From Bacteroidales bacterium (GTDB lineage: Bacteria > Bacteroidota > Bacteroidia > Bacteroidales > F082), in assembly GCA_017616735.1 (NCBI GenBank), contig JAFZXP010000047.1, positions 1-64,000 on the forward strand: 64,000 bases of DNA. Direction: 5' to 3'. Shown piece after piece: positions 50,889 through 59,661 of the stretch. Under the pieces are notes generated by a model. That model did no database searches, was not told where the DNA came from, and saw nothing but the letters and a program-made list of their open reading frames with translations. The first letter of the stretch is position 1. The number at the start of each line of letters is the position of its first letter. Both the position numbers and the translations under genes were made by a program.

Positions 50889-51690
50889 AATTGACTGTCA
50901 GATTTGCGAGTGTTATATGTCCGGCTATAGCTTCGTAGTTTTGTGTGTCGAGAGTCGTTTCCGTCTCGTTGGCATCGTGCGCGTTGAACACGCAGCTCTC
51001 GATGGTCACGTCCTCAACGCCATTGACCTGCTGAATGGCATCTATGAGCTTTGTCTTATTGAACGTGCCACCATATCTGATACCGTCAAGATATGCGACA
51101 ACGGCTTCCCTGATAGCGTCGTCTTTCTCCTCAGGCATAATCAGACGGTTGCGCCACACCCTGACAGTTACATCCATGTCGTCGCTGTCGATGCTTGAGA
51201 TGTTGAGATGCACACCGGCAAACTTCAGCGTATTCATATAAGCCTCAAAAGCATCCTTTTCTGTTTCTGATAATGCGCTGTAATCCTCCTTGCAGACCTT
51301 GATTGTCACGGTGTTGTATTTCTCGACCACTGCAGCGTGTTTGATAATCTGTTTTGATTCATCGACAGACTCGTACGAGCCGTGAGCCGCGAAATAGGTG
51401 TTAGCGTCAGCGTCATCCTGATACTCCATCGCGCGGTTCCAAAGCCACGACACAGAGCCAGGATACGCGGCGGCTATGCGAGCGTCAACGTCCGACTTGA
51501 ACTGCTCGAACATCCACTCAAGTGCATATTGTCCGGCGGCCACGACGAAAAGGATTATATTAATAAGACTGACCGCGCTTGTTTGGCTGTCCCAGCTCTC
51601 CTCCCTGTTGAGGTTAAGCTTTTCGGCAAACTCAGCGTTTGACATTATCTGGTCTGTCATGACCTTCTTTATCTCTGCAATAGTTCTCAT
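50881..51690 (-). CDS. Baseplate J-like protein (Mu gp47 type)
   Basis: The 269-residue protein contains the hydrophobic N-terminal segment typical of BPJ proteins (SAVSLINIILFVVAAGQYALEWMFEQFKSDVD) and the C-terminal IREAVVAYLDGIRYGGTFNKTKLIDAIQQVNGVEDV region that matches baseplate J. It forms the baseplate wedge of contractile tails. It overlaps the gp25-like gene by 4 nt (ATGA). Confidence 0.85.
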   Translation of the reverse strand: MRTIAEIKKVMTDQIMSNAEFAEKLNLNREESWDSQTSAVSLINIILFVVAAGQYALEWMFEQFKSDVDARIAAAYPGSVSWLWNRAMEYQDDADANTYFAAHGSYESVDESKQIIKHAAVVEKYNTVTIKVCKEDYSALSETEKDAFEAYMNTLKFAGVHLNISSIDSDDMDVTVRVWRNRLIMPEEKDDAIREAVVAYLDGIRYGGTFNKTKLIDAIQQVNGVEDVTIESCVFNAHDANETETTLDTQNYEAIAGHITLANLTVNYE

Positions 51691-51980
51691 TTGTATTCAG
51701 CGTTTATTTTAATCGTCTCTCCTTTGATTTCAATCTTTTTGACGGTCATGCCGTCACGTTTCAGCTCCTCGTTGATGCGGTGCTTCCAGTATGTGTTGTC
51801 TTCATCGTTCACACTGTCGGCGATGCCGGCACCGAAAAGAGGATGCTCCTTGAACTCGCCTTTTTGAGCCGCGAGGATAAGGTACTGGTTCTGCAGTGTG
51901 CTGTTACCTGCACAAAGGTCACCGCCCGACAGAACCAGGTCGATATCATTGCCAATCAATATGTCAGTGTTCTTTGCCAT
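51687..51980 (-). CDS. gp25/gpW-like baseplate wedge protein (Mu gp46 type)
   Basis: The 97-residue protein is of the gp25-like size, with IGNDIDLVLSGGDL and a conserved LLxxxGEFKEHPLFGAGIAD-type stretch; FGAGI followed by the helix RINEELKRDGM fits the family. It belongs between the spike/hub and baseplate J genes, as in Mu. Confidence 0.8.
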   Translation of the reverse strand: MAKNTDILIGNDIDLVLSGGDLCAGNSTLQNQYLILAAQKGEFKEHPLFGAGIADSVNDEDNTYWKHRINEELKRDGMTVKKIEIKGETIKINAEYK

Positions 51981-51983
51981 GTC

Positions 51984-52193
51984 TTAACTAATTGTTCCTG
52001 TTCCTGGTGCTGTTGTCGCACCTGTTTGTGCCGCCGCACTTCCAGCGGTACTGACAGGTATTCCTGCAGCAACTGTAATACTTGCACCTTTTATATATTC
52101 GTCGATAGCGTCAACCATCTTATCCACGACATCACCGTCCGAAGGATCAATCGCCTTAAGTTTCGCTTTCAATGTTGCTTTATCCAGTGCCAT
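51984..52193 (-). CDS. Small baseplate-region protein
   Basis: The 69-residue protein is a short helical segment (KATLKAKLKAID; VVDKMVDAIDEYIKGA) followed by an Ala/Thr/Gly tail. Similar small genes occur between spike and gp25-like genes in contractile phages. No function is assignable. Confidence 0.6.
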   Translation of the reverse strand: MALDKATLKAKLKAIDPSDGDVVDKMVDAIDEYIKGASITVAAGIPVSTAGSAAAQTGATTAPGTGTIS

Positions 52194-52196
52194 AAC

Positions 52197-52733
52197 TCAA
52201 TGTTTTATAAGTTTGTCTTCAATGTCATCCTGTTTCGTTTCCTGCAGCTGCTGTCCTGCCCATGAAGCAATGGCGGCTTTCAAGGCCGCGCCGCCGTCAT
52301 AAACAACCGGCGACCATGATTTGAACACCTGCTTGACATTGTTGATGTCTTTTTCGATGGCGTTCAATTTTTCTGTCAGCTCAATGACATTCACAAGGCC
52401 TTCGTGCTTCCCTTCATTGATGACCACGTCACCGGCAAACTTCACTGTCAGGGTGTCAATCTCCGAATAAGCTATTATGACCAGATCGCGCAACTCACCG
52501 CTGCTGAGGTCGGCCATCATAACCATACTGCCGACAACAGGCTTCGCAAGGATGTTGTTCGCGTTCCCATTGGCCGAGGCGTTAAGGCGTACGTCGCTCA
52601 CATTGAGGCGGTCTGCAATTTTCACAGTGCAGGTCTCGCTTTCAACTGATACCACTTCTCCTGTGACATAAGCAGAACCGCCTCCGCCTGCGATGTTCTT
52701 TAAAATATTCCTTATCTCCGTTGCCCTATCCAT
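52197..52733 (-). CDS. Baseplate spike protein (gpV/Mu gp45 type)
   Basis: The 178-residue protein has the OB-fold start of gpV-like spikes (YVTGEVVSVESETCTVKIADRLNVSDVRLNAS ... AKPVVGSMVMMADLSSG) followed by a helical part. It would form the membrane-puncturing tip below the hub. It overlaps the hub gene stop by 1 nt. Confidence 0.78.
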   Translation of the reverse strand: MDRATEIRNILKNIAGGGGSAYVTGEVVSVESETCTVKIADRLNVSDVRLNASANGNANNILAKPVVGSMVMMADLSSGELRDLVIIAYSEIDTLTVKFAGDVVINEGKHEGLVNVIELTEKLNAIEKDINNVKQVFKSWSPVVYDGGAALKAAIASWAGQQLQETKQDDIEDKLIKH

Positions 52734-53689
52734 CAGCTTAACTTCTTTCCGAGCGTCACCTTCCTGACTCCTCCTGATTGCGAGAAGTCGGTTTCGACAC
52801 TGATTACATAATAAGTTCCGTTCTTATACTCGTAGTCATCGTCAACAATCTTTGCCTTGTATCCGGCATCGACGTATGGAATGAGCCAGCCTTGGATGTG
52901 CCCCTCGTAGCCTTCATAAACCCTCGCGTCGAGAACCTGTTGAGCCTTGGCTTCAAGAGAGGCCTTATCGGTAACGCCTGACATCTTGACAGTCATTTTG
53001 TCGCCGCCTGTGGTTCCCTTCTCGACCTTGATGGTCTTTCCGGCTTTATCAGTACTCTCGATAACCACGAGAAGCTTGCGTTCATCCTTGCTTTTGTATT
53101 TCAGATCTGTGCCTTTGTTCTCAATGTTTGTCTTGAAGTTGTAAACGACTTCTCCGAAAATTTCAGCGTATTGCGGATGCACGTGCAGCACATTGTCCTT
53201 CAGATAGATGTTGGGGCTTGCCTCCTCCTGAATCTTCTTCAGCACGTCGTAACCTGTGGCGTTGCTGATAACGAACTTCTCATAGCTGAAGTCATAATCG
53301 CATGACACCGAGAAGTTTCCGACCTGCGAGCATACATTGCTCAGGATTGAGTTGACGTTAACTTCTTTCAGTTCCTCATCCTTGACAGATTTGCGGAACA
53401 GATAAAGGCCGTCTTCACATTCGAGAGTAAGACTGCCGCCATCGGTTTTAATGGCTTTCAAATAGCCTTTAAACTCCTCTTGAAGGTCTTCGTCGTAGCC
53501 GAGTTTTATAGACACTTCGTCGCCAACCTTCAGCTTATCTTCAACCTCGATCGTCTTATTGAAGACAGAACCAGGAATGGTGATGACCGCTGTATCGGCA
53601 AGCAGCTCCACCGACCTCTTGATATTGACCTTTTCAAGAAGCTTCAGCTTGTAGCTGCCTATCGTAATATCCCAGTTCATCATAAACAT
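52733..53689 (-). CDS. Baseplate hub protein (Mu gp44/gpP type)
   Basis: The 318-residue product (ATG at 53689, overlapping the previous stop; two further ATGs lie 2-3 codons on) is VgrG/gp27-like. It shows an N-terminal WDITIGSYKL start, EVSIKLGYDEDLQEEFKGYLKAI, a LysM-free hub core and GWLIPYVDAGYKAKIVDD. It caps the tube and carries the spike. A stretch of three codons distinguishes start options; the product is little changed. Confidence 0.8.
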   Translation of the reverse strand: MFMMNWDITIGSYKLKLLEKVNIKRSVELLADTAVITIPGSVFNKTIEVEDKLKVGDEVSIKLGYDEDLQEEFKGYLKAIKTDGGSLTLECEDGLYLFRKSVKDEELKEVNVNSILSNVCSQVGNFSVSCDYDFSYEKFVISNATGYDVLKKIQEEASPNIYLKDNVLHVHPQYAEIFGEVVYNFKTNIENKGTDLKYKSKDERKLLVVIESTDKAGKTIKVEKGTTGGDKMTVKMSGVTDKASLEAKAQQVLDARVYEGYEGHIQGWLIPYVDAGYKAKIVDDDYEYKNGTYYVISVETDFSQSGGVRKVTLGKKLS

Positions 53690-53690
53690 A

Positions 53691-54308
53691 TCAGGCCTCC
53701 TCCAATAATGAATAACCGTCGTCACTGTAAGCCTTGATTGAAAACACTTGGTTTTCCATTCCCTTGGTGAAAGGGAAGTCGTAGCTCTCGATGGCGATAT
53801 AGTTGATGTTGAAAGTATCCTCGTTGTTTAGGTAGTCGCAGATGATTTTCACTGACTCCTTGGCCTCACAGATCTCGCGCAAACGTGATATCTGCATCTT
53901 AAGCTCATCGTTGTCAACTCCGATAAGAACGCCTCCGATGGTGATTTCAAAGTCATCCTGACTCCAGCACTCCTTAATCGAACCGCGCTTCTCGAATTTG
54001 CTCACGTATCTTCTGGTGATGACATTCTTGCCGTTTACGGCCACGACCGGATCAACAGGCAAGTCCCACTTCACGCCGTCAAGCTCAAACGACACTTTGC
54101 ACTGGAAAAACTCCTGTCCGAGGTTAACCAGTCCTTTTTGCGCTTCAGCTTCGACAGCAGGGTTTGTGATTGTGTTGCCTGCTTTGTCAAGCACGCGGAC
54201 GATGTTCCTGAATGGTATTATAGGCGGCAAGGCGTAGCCGAGCGCACTTTTAATGCCTAATCCGGAGAGATTGGTCGCGTCGTCGATATATTGTGTTGTG
54301 CTTCCCAT
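53691..54308 (-). CDS. Baseplate/tail protein (DUF6046-like)
   Basis: The 205-residue protein lies between tape measure and hub, the place of DNA circularisation/baseplate adaptor proteins (Mu gp43-like). DLPVDPVVAVNGKNVI and FEKRGSIKECWSQDDFEITIGG resemble DUF6046-type Bacteroidetes phage proteins. The tape measure stop overlaps its start by one base. Confidence 0.7.
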   Translation of the reverse strand: MGSTTQYIDDATNLSGLGIKSALGYALPPIIPFRNIVRVLDKAGNTITNPAVEAEAQKGLVNLGQEFFQCKVSFELDGVKWDLPVDPVVAVNGKNVITRRYVSKFEKRGSIKECWSQDDFEITIGGVLIGVDNDELKMQISRLREICEAKESVKIICDYLNNEDTFNINYIAIESYDFPFTKGMENQVFSIKAYSDDGYSLLEEA

Positions 54309-56230
54309 TATCCTGCTAATTGTGCCGAATAAAGCACTCTGAGGAGTACTTCTTCAAGCTGTGATTGAAGGCTCTCGGCGTTCTCGCTGACACTACCGTT
54401 GAAGTTGATGTCAGCCATCTTTCCGAGGTTGATAGTTATCTGAGTGTTACGCGTGCCGCCAGTGGCCACCGCGTTGGCGGCTTTTCCTGCTTCGGAATCG
54501 CCGGAACCCTTATCCGGATTGTCGCCGTTTACTTTGTCTATAATCTGATTATTGAGACCGAGCTTGGACTTGACTCCATCAGTAACATCCGACAGTTTTT
54601 TGTCAGAGTTCCACGAGACCTCCCAAACCTTCATCTCCTGACGTTTTGTGGCGAGTTCGTCAACCTTCTGTTGAGCTTCAGCTATCTCAGCGGCGCGTCG
54701 GTCGCGATCTGCCTGAATTTTATTAAGGCCTTCGGAAGCTGCTTCACTGTCCCACAATGACTGAAGTTTGTACCAACCTATCTTTATAGTTTCAAAACCT
54801 GTCATAAAGAAGTCGGCAATCTGAAGCCATTTAAGACGCAGGAATTCTCCCATCTGCTGGAATGACAGCTTGCAATATTCAATTACGTTATGCCAGGTCT
54901 TGCCCCAGCCTTCGGTCTTGTATATGACATAAGCTATCGCGCCAATCAGTGCCACTACTCCAGCGACAATCCAAAAGAGCGGACAGGCAAGGAACGACAG
55001 ATTAAGAGCGTCCATTGCGGCCTTAAAGCCGAGTGTTGAAACTGTCGCGATCGTGTCTAATGTAGCCTTCACTCTCGTGACCGCAGCAACAGCAAGGGTC
55101 TGAACCTTTAACGCCAGCAGTCCGGCTGTAAGTGCGCCCAAAGCGATGCCTAATACTATAGCACCGGTACGCCCTTCCTTAAACCATCCGATAACCTTTG
55201 AGATGGCGTTACCGATAGCAGAGATGGCCTTTGTCGCAAAGTCAACGAGTGGAGAAAGCAACGGTTCGATAGCTCCAAACACGGCGATAAGCATTTCATC
55301 GACCGAGTCTTTCATCTGGTTCATTCTTCCCGACAGCGTCTGTCCGGCTTTCTCTGCACCCTGATAGAAAAGACCGCCTTCCTCTGTTGCCCATGTGAAC
55401 GCCTGTGCGAGCATTTCAGCGGAAATCTGACCTTTGCTCATTTCATCCTTCAGTTGGGACATGCTCTTACCTGTGTGCTCACTGATAACCTGCAGAGGAT
55501 TGAAGCCTGCGTTGATAAGCTGCATGAGATCCTGACCTTGGAGCTTGCCGGCACTTGTGGCCTGTGAGAAAGCCAAAGCAAGTGACTGCATCTTGCCGGC
55601 ATCACCCATAGCGATGTCGCCAATCTGTTTCAACGTATTGAACGCCGACTCTCCGCTGATGCCGAAAGACATCATTGTTTTTTGTGCGTCGATAAGGCCT
55701 GTTTTGTCGTAAACGGTCTTTTTGCCGTACTCGGAGATTTGGTTAAAAAGGGACTCTGCAGCCTCTACGTCACCTTGGAGAAGTGATGTGATGTTCTGCT
55801 TCTGCAGCTCGTTTTCCATGCCTTTTCTCACGGACTGAACCATACCAACGCCAATCATCGACAGCGGATTGACAAGAGCCGGAATGCTTCCGGTGATGTC
55901 TTTTATCCACTTCTTAAACTTGCCTCCGTCGAGGTTTTCCAAACGCTGAACCTGATTCTCCAAACGCTGGATCTCATGGTTTGTGGCTCTGATGGCCGCC
56001 GTATTGCTGGCAGGGATCCATTCGCGCTGCTGTCTTAAAGCGGCAATCTTCTCGTTCAACGAGCCTATACTGTTTCCAGTGTCGCTCATTGAACGCTTCG
56101 CGGCATTTATCTTGGTTTCCACTTCAGACCATTTCTCTATCATTTTATCGTTGTTGACGTTAATAGTCTTCAACGACGGAGAGATTTTATCCTGAAGCTC
56201 CAAAATATATGTTAGAATGTTATCCGCCAT
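54308..56230 (-). CDS. Tail tape-measure protein
   Basis: The 640-residue protein has N-terminal coiled coils (about 30-100), a TP901-type core (KTVYDKTGLIDAQKTMMSFGISGESAFNTLKQIGDIAMGD), hydrophobic helices (about 360-450) that may be ejected with DNA, and a C-terminal region for hub contact. It sets tail length; 640 residues suggests a tail of about 90-100 nm by the usual ratio (inference). Confidence 0.92.
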   Translation of the reverse strand: MADNILTYILELQDKISPSLKTINVNNDKMIEKWSEVETKINAAKRSMSDTGNSIGSLNEKIAALRQQREWIPASNTAAIRATNHEIQRLENQVQRLENLDGGKFKKWIKDITGSIPALVNPLSMIGVGMVQSVRKGMENELQKQNITSLLQGDVEAAESLFNQISEYGKKTVYDKTGLIDAQKTMMSFGISGESAFNTLKQIGDIAMGDAGKMQSLALAFSQATSAGKLQGQDLMQLINAGFNPLQVISEHTGKSMSQLKDEMSKGQISAEMLAQAFTWATEEGGLFYQGAEKAGQTLSGRMNQMKDSVDEMLIAVFGAIEPLLSPLVDFATKAISAIGNAISKVIGWFKEGRTGAIVLGIALGALTAGLLALKVQTLAVAAVTRVKATLDTIATVSTLGFKAAMDALNLSFLACPLFWIVAGVVALIGAIAYVIYKTEGWGKTWHNVIEYCKLSFQQMGEFLRLKWLQIADFFMTGFETIKIGWYKLQSLWDSEAASEGLNKIQADRDRRAAEIAEAQQKVDELATKRQEMKVWEVSWNSDKKLSDVTDGVKSKLGLNNQIIDKVNGDNPDKGSGDSEAGKAANAVATGGTRNTQITINLGKMADINFNGSVSENAESLQSQLEEVLLRVLYSAQLAG

Positions 56231-56272
56231 TTGATTTTTTGTTTATATTTGCAGCGTGTTAATGATTTATCT

Positions 56273-56494
56273 ATGGTAGTGCTTGAAGCTATACTGGTTT
56301 TTTACTTGTTATTCTGTGTTGCCGGAATGTTCATCAAGGCCGTGCCGGTTATCCTACTGTTACCAGTGGCTCCTTTCAAGTGCGCTGCTGAAATCAAAGC
56401 TAAACAACCTTTTACGGCTTGGCTAATCATAGCACTTTATGCCTTATTGTACACAGCAGCTGTTGTCGCTCTCATAATCGCGGCACTTTCTTAG
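56273..56494 (+). CDS. Small membrane protein on the opposite strand (moron-like)
   Basis: The 73-residue product (ATG at 56273; a TTG at 56231 gives 87 residues) has two hydrophobic helices (VVLEAILVFYLLFCVAGMF and WLIIALYALLYTAAVVALIIA). It sits alone on the plus strand in a gap between the tape measure and the tail chaperone frames. A box TATATTTG (56244-56251) is just upstream. Single genes with their own promoter in tail clusters are often superinfection-exclusion or lysogeny-expressed morons; that is inference. Confidence 0.55.
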   Translation: MVVLEAILVFYLLFCVAGMFIKAVPVILLLPVAPFKCAAEIKAKQPFTAWLIIALYALLYTAAVVALIIAALS

Positions 56495-56644
56495 CCTCCT
56501 CTTTCCTTATCCACTCAAGCTCCTTGACCTTCATTGCCCATTCCGTGTCATTCAGGCTGTCAGGGTCGGCGATGTGCATATAGTAACGCAGCTGAGCGTC
56601 CAGCATACGCATACTGTCACCGTCCGAGACCTCGGCAGCCTTTA
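56472..56644 (-). CDS. Second reading frame of the tail assembly chaperone (frameshift product)
   Basis: In the -1 frame, 56 open codons run from the end of the first chaperone frame to a TGA at 56472, ending KEEAKKVPRL. Two ATGs in it (56610-56612, MRMLDAQ) allow independent start, but the layout matches the G/GT pair of tailed phages, in which the longer product arises by ribosomal frameshift. Residues WAMKVKELEWIRKEEAKK are helical. Confidence 0.6.
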
Positions 56645-56959
56645 GAGCTTTTCCAGTTCTGCCTCCTTCACTTCTATTATTTCAGCAAGTTTGGCCGACA
56701 CTCCCAAAAACAGCGCGTCGTCTGTTTTAACAGCCTCGCTGCCGCCAACAAAGCATTCTTTAAGTATTACCTCGTTGAACTTAAGAGGGTCGGTCTTTCC
56801 GGCCACTGATGCGTAACTGAGAGCCTTACGGCTTGGCTTGCGCAGATAGGCCACATGGCCGTCGCATTTGACAGCGAAGATATCGCCGTACTTTTCTTTC
56901 CAGGCCTTGATTTCTTCCGGTGTGGCCTGACCCACCATTTTGTTTTCTGTGTTTTCCAT
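56642..56959 (-). CDS. Tail assembly chaperone, first frame
   Basis: The 105-residue protein lies between tail tube and tape measure, the conserved place for tail chaperones. It has KYGDIFAVKCDGHVAYLRKPSRKALSY, seen in related Bacteroidetes phage proteins. Near its end the sequence GGAAAAG (56648-56654) forms a slippery site from which ribosomes could slip -1 into the overlapping frame. Confidence 0.7.
   Translation of the reverse strand: MENTENKMVGQATPEEIKAWKEKYGDIFAVKCDGHVAYLRKPSRKALSYASVAGKTDPLKFNEVILKECFVGGSEAVKTDDALFLGVSAKLAEIIEVKEAELEKL
56648..56654 (-). promoter_or_regulatory. Candidate -1 frameshift site (GGAAAAG)
   Basis: The zero frame reads CTG GAA AAG CTC TAA; slipping back one base at GAA-AAG gives GGA AAA and continues in the frame to 56472. 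The A-site pairing AAG to AAA is favourable; the P-site is a mismatch, so efficiency may be low. Confidence 0.45.
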
Positions 56960-57040
56960 AATTGACTTTTTTTAAAAATTTGAAAAAGAAGCTCCAAGTC
57001 CGTCATCATGGAAGTACAGAGACAGACTGGAGCTCTGTTT

Positions 57041-57451
57041 TTACGATGCCTTCTTAAGGCGTAGGAAGATGAATGGAAGAGTGATCTCCGCAAACTTATC
57101 TCCCTGTTTGTATTCCTTCGGTTCCTCGGTGAACTGCACACCCTGCAGAACGTCGGTCACCATAACGTCACCCTGTAACGGATTACCATAGACGACCACT
57201 ATATCTACCTGCAGTCCGAGTATCGTTCCATCGCCATTGAGACGAAGTGTCTCAAGCTCCGAAGGGAGTATTGTCAGCTCACCTTCGTATGACTTGTTTC
57301 CCTTCTGAATAGCAATCGGCTCGTTACCCTTGCCGTACAAGACTTCCTTTTCCTGCTTGGCGGAGTATTTCAAACCGCGAAGACCTACAGTATCCTTGCC
57401 TCCGACCATCACGGTCATGTCAGCGAATTCGTATTCTCTACTGTTGAACAT
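57041..57451 (-). CDS. Tail tube protein
   Basis: The 136-residue protein follows the sheath gene directly. It has a Mu gpM/P2 FII-like pattern of beta strands (YEFADMTVMVGGKDTVGLRGLKYSAKQEKE; EGELTILPSELETL; VVYGNPLQGDVMVTDV). Size and place make the tube assignment strong; no motif alone proves it. Confidence 0.82.
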   Translation of the reverse strand: MFNSREYEFADMTVMVGGKDTVGLRGLKYSAKQEKEVLYGKGNEPIAIQKGNKSYEGELTILPSELETLRLNGDGTILGLQVDIVVVYGNPLQGDVMVTDVLQGVQFTEEPKEYKQGDKFAEITLPFIFLRLKKAS

Positions 57452-57471
57452 ATCAAATCCTTTCTTTTGGG

Positions 57472-58698
57472 TTATTCAGATACTTTAAAACCAAGGTCAA
57501 CCTCGATGTATTTCGCATAGCCGTACGGCTTTACGCGGAGTTTCACCTTTAATTTTGACGTGGCGACAATATTCTGATCAGGATTGATGTAGCACTGCAC
57601 GCCCATATCGTTAGGGTCTGAAGGGTCAACGCCAAGGTTGCCTTCAGATGTCATCAGGTTGATGATTACCGACTCAACAGCAGCTTCAACCGACTTGACA
57701 TACGGAGGAGCAATCTTGCCTTCATCAGTTACAGGAACTTCATCGTTGAGGGTATCAACGAGAGTCTGATAGGCGATGCGATATGCCTTGTCAATCGTTC
57801 TGCGGCGAGGGATAAGAGCGTAATCGTCTGTCGGAGCTGTGGCAAGTTTGTCATCGCTCCAGAAATAACCTGATTTGCCGACGAATGTGCGTGGGCAGAT
57901 GAATCCTGCGTCGTTGATCGTACCAGGATCGCCGTTTTCGGCTGTGACTGAGCCGATGTAAAGAGTTGTCGCGACAATCTTTCCGGATCTCACGCGACCG
58001 ATTGAACGCTGCACCGGTATCGCTGCGATTCTTCCTGCGAGCAAACCTACGGCTGCGCCTTTTGAGTTTGCCACGGTGTCACCGATCAGGACAGCGACGC
58101 GGTTTTCATTGCCTTCGTCAAGCTGTGGCAACGATATGGCGGTACCGCTATAGTGACGGCCTTCGAGGATGACAAACAACGGTGCATAGAGAGCATCTGT
58201 GGCTTCTTCTGCGAGAGCCTGTGCATTGGTGATGGCCGTCTCGACTTTAGCGTCGATGGCGTGTGTCACCGTGGCAGTGTAGCCTGCAGCGTCGGTCACC
58301 TTGACAATGAGGACGCGGATGTCACCATTGGCGGCACGCACGAGCTTCATTGCGCCGTTAGCCTCTGTTTTGTCAACCATCTTTTCGACTGTCATAGTGT
58401 CGGCCACACCCATAATCCACAATTCGCTGCCCACAGGAGCCTCATCGTAGAACTCCTTGACACACTTATAGAGATTGGCGTTTGCGCCTGTTGATGCGCT
58501 GTTGATGCCTTTTTCAACGAGCTGGTCAAGCGCGGTAATCTTATAAGGAGTGTTGAGCGCAAATGTAGTGACAGAGTTGCCGTTGATTGTCTGTGTGACA
58601 GCTGTGGCTGTGGCAATAAGTCCCACAACGCCGTCGTTCATTGCGCCGACTGCGCCGAGAAGACCTTTTGCAAAATCTATTTTAACATTTGGTAGCAT
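57472..58698 (-). CDS. Contractile tail sheath protein (DUF2586-like)
   Basis: From the ATG at 58698 the product has 408 residues; the longer frame adds 12 residues overlapping the upstream gene. It starts MLPNVKIDFAKGLLG, typical of Bacteroidetes phage sheaths. It has beta-rich insertions in the middle and a C-terminal part with VDTLNDEVPVTDEGKI and IEVDLGFKV, which matches the sheath fold. It proves a myovirus-type (Mu-like) tail. The gap to the preceding gene is one base. Confidence 0.88.
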   Translation of the reverse strand: MLPNVKIDFAKGLLGAVGAMNDGVVGLIATATAVTQTINGNSVTTFALNTPYKITALDQLVEKGINSASTGANANLYKCVKEFYDEAPVGSELWIMGVADTMTVEKMVDKTEANGAMKLVRAANGDIRVLIVKVTDAAGYTATVTHAIDAKVETAITNAQALAEEATDALYAPLFVILEGRHYSGTAISLPQLDEGNENRVAVLIGDTVANSKGAAVGLLAGRIAAIPVQRSIGRVRSGKIVATTLYIGSVTAENGDPGTINDAGFICPRTFVGKSGYFWSDDKLATAPTDDYALIPRRRTIDKAYRIAYQTLVDTLNDEVPVTDEGKIAPPYVKSVEAAVESVIINLMTSEGNLGVDPSDPNDMGVQCYINPDQNIVATSKLKVKLRVKPYGYAKYIEVDLGFKVSE

Positions 58699-58699
58699 A

Positions 58700-58927
58700 T
58701 TAGAAACCTTTCTTTCTGTAATGTTTGACTTCAAATTCAGTATCGGCTACGTGAGCCTCTGCGTCGGCGGATGCGGTGAACCACTGTCCGTCTGTGGTGT
58801 ACCATAACTCCCTAACGCCGAGACGCATCATGATGCCGACGGCGTCGGTTTTCGGGTCTGAACTCGGAAAACTGGCTGCGCCCTTGTTTTCAGGAGTGTT
58901 GGTTTCGTTGTTGTTTTTCTTTGCCAT
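58700..58927 (-). CDS. Small phage protein before the sheath
   Basis: The 75-residue protein has a disordered N-terminus (KKNNNETNTPENKG) followed by a compact beta segment (VRELWYTTDGQWFTASADAEAHVADTEF). It is at the place of the DUF2635-type gene that precedes the sheath in Mu-like phages; identity is not proven. Confidence 0.6.
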   Translation of the reverse strand: MAKKNNNETNTPENKGAASFPSSDPKTDAVGIMMRLGVRELWYTTDGQWFTASADAEAHVADTEFEVKHYRKKGF

Positions 58928-58930
58928 TTG

Positions 58931-59455
58931 TTATCGTTTTAAATAGAGTTTAATTCCAATTAAAACAGCCAAGGCTGCTATTAGCATCAGGAACAGGCGA
59001 CCGAGATATATTTGGATGATTTGCCACCCCGTGAGCTGTCTTTCCACCTCTTTGACTTGAGTTTCCAGACTACGCTCCAGTTCCTTGATTTTGCGGTCGC
59101 GGATCTTCAGCAGCAGCTCAAGGCTGTCTGTATTGCAGTTTACTTCAAAGAGCGTTGTGGAGTCTGTCTTGGTTATGTTTGCGCTGGCGCTTGTGTTTCT
59201 GCCGTTGGCTGCCTGAAGCTCTCTCAACAGGACGTTTCCGGTACTGTCGCATTCGAGCCATGCGCGGAGCCATGCTGAGTCGGGCGGCAGCTTGACTATA
59301 CTGTCACGCCATCTATCCTCAATAATGACACTGTCATTTCTCTGAAGCAGTATCAGCGGCTGCTTGCTCCTGCAGCTCACGTTTGACAGGGCAATCATTG
59401 CTAAAAGCGCAATCATTAACCTTATCGACAGCTTTTTGCAGTTTTGTAACTTCAC
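58931..59455 (-). CDS. Spanin-like lysis protein (lipoprotein signal plus C-terminal membrane helix)
   Basis: The 174-residue protein combines a signal peptide with a lipobox-like end (ALSNVSC, Cys28), a coiled-coil middle (LLLKIRDRKIKELERSLETQVKEVERQL) and a C-terminal membrane helix (LGRLFLMLIAALAVLIGIKLYLKR). That is the topology of unimolecular spanins that fuse outer and inner membranes at lysis. It overlaps the upstream gene by 122 nt in a different frame, another spanin habit. The lipobox is imperfect (Asn at -3). Confidence 0.65.
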   Translation of the reverse strand: MKLQNCKKLSIRLMIALLAMIALSNVSCRSKQPLILLQRNDSVIIEDRWRDSIVKLPPDSAWLRAWLECDSTGNVLLRELQAANGRNTSASANITKTDSTTLFEVNCNTDSLELLLKIRDRKIKELERSLETQVKEVERQLTGWQIIQIYLGRLFLMLIAALAVLIGIKLYLKR

Positions 59456-59660
59456 GTTTAAGCCCTCTCAATTCTGTTTGTAGCGGTTTGACAATGTTAT
59501 CCTTGAACTCATCAACATACTGTTTTCCGAGCTCCATATCCTTCTTTCTCGTGTCGGCTTCGATTGATTCCGTTTCCTTTTTATGCTTGCGTCCGTTGGT
59601 GAACCAACCGCACAACGCGAGGAGAGCGATGATATCTGCTATAATGCTGTTCCAGTTCAT
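59334..59660 (-). CDS. Single-helix lysis-cassette protein (holin or inner-membrane spanin)
   Basis: From the ATG at 59660 the product has 108 residues. One N-terminal membrane helix (WNSIIADIIALLALCGWF) is followed by a long charged coiled coil. It lies 1 nt after the endolysin stop. Size and topology suit a type III-like holin or an i-spanin/DUF2730-like phage protein. A longer frame upstream overlaps the endolysin gene and is not convincing. Confidence 0.6.
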   Translation of the reverse strand: MNWNSIIADIIALLALCGWFTNGRKHKKETESIEADTRKKDMELGKQYVDEFKDNIVKPLQTELRGLKREVTKLQKAVDKVNDCAFSNDCPVKRELQEQAAADTASEK

Positions 59661-59661
59661 A

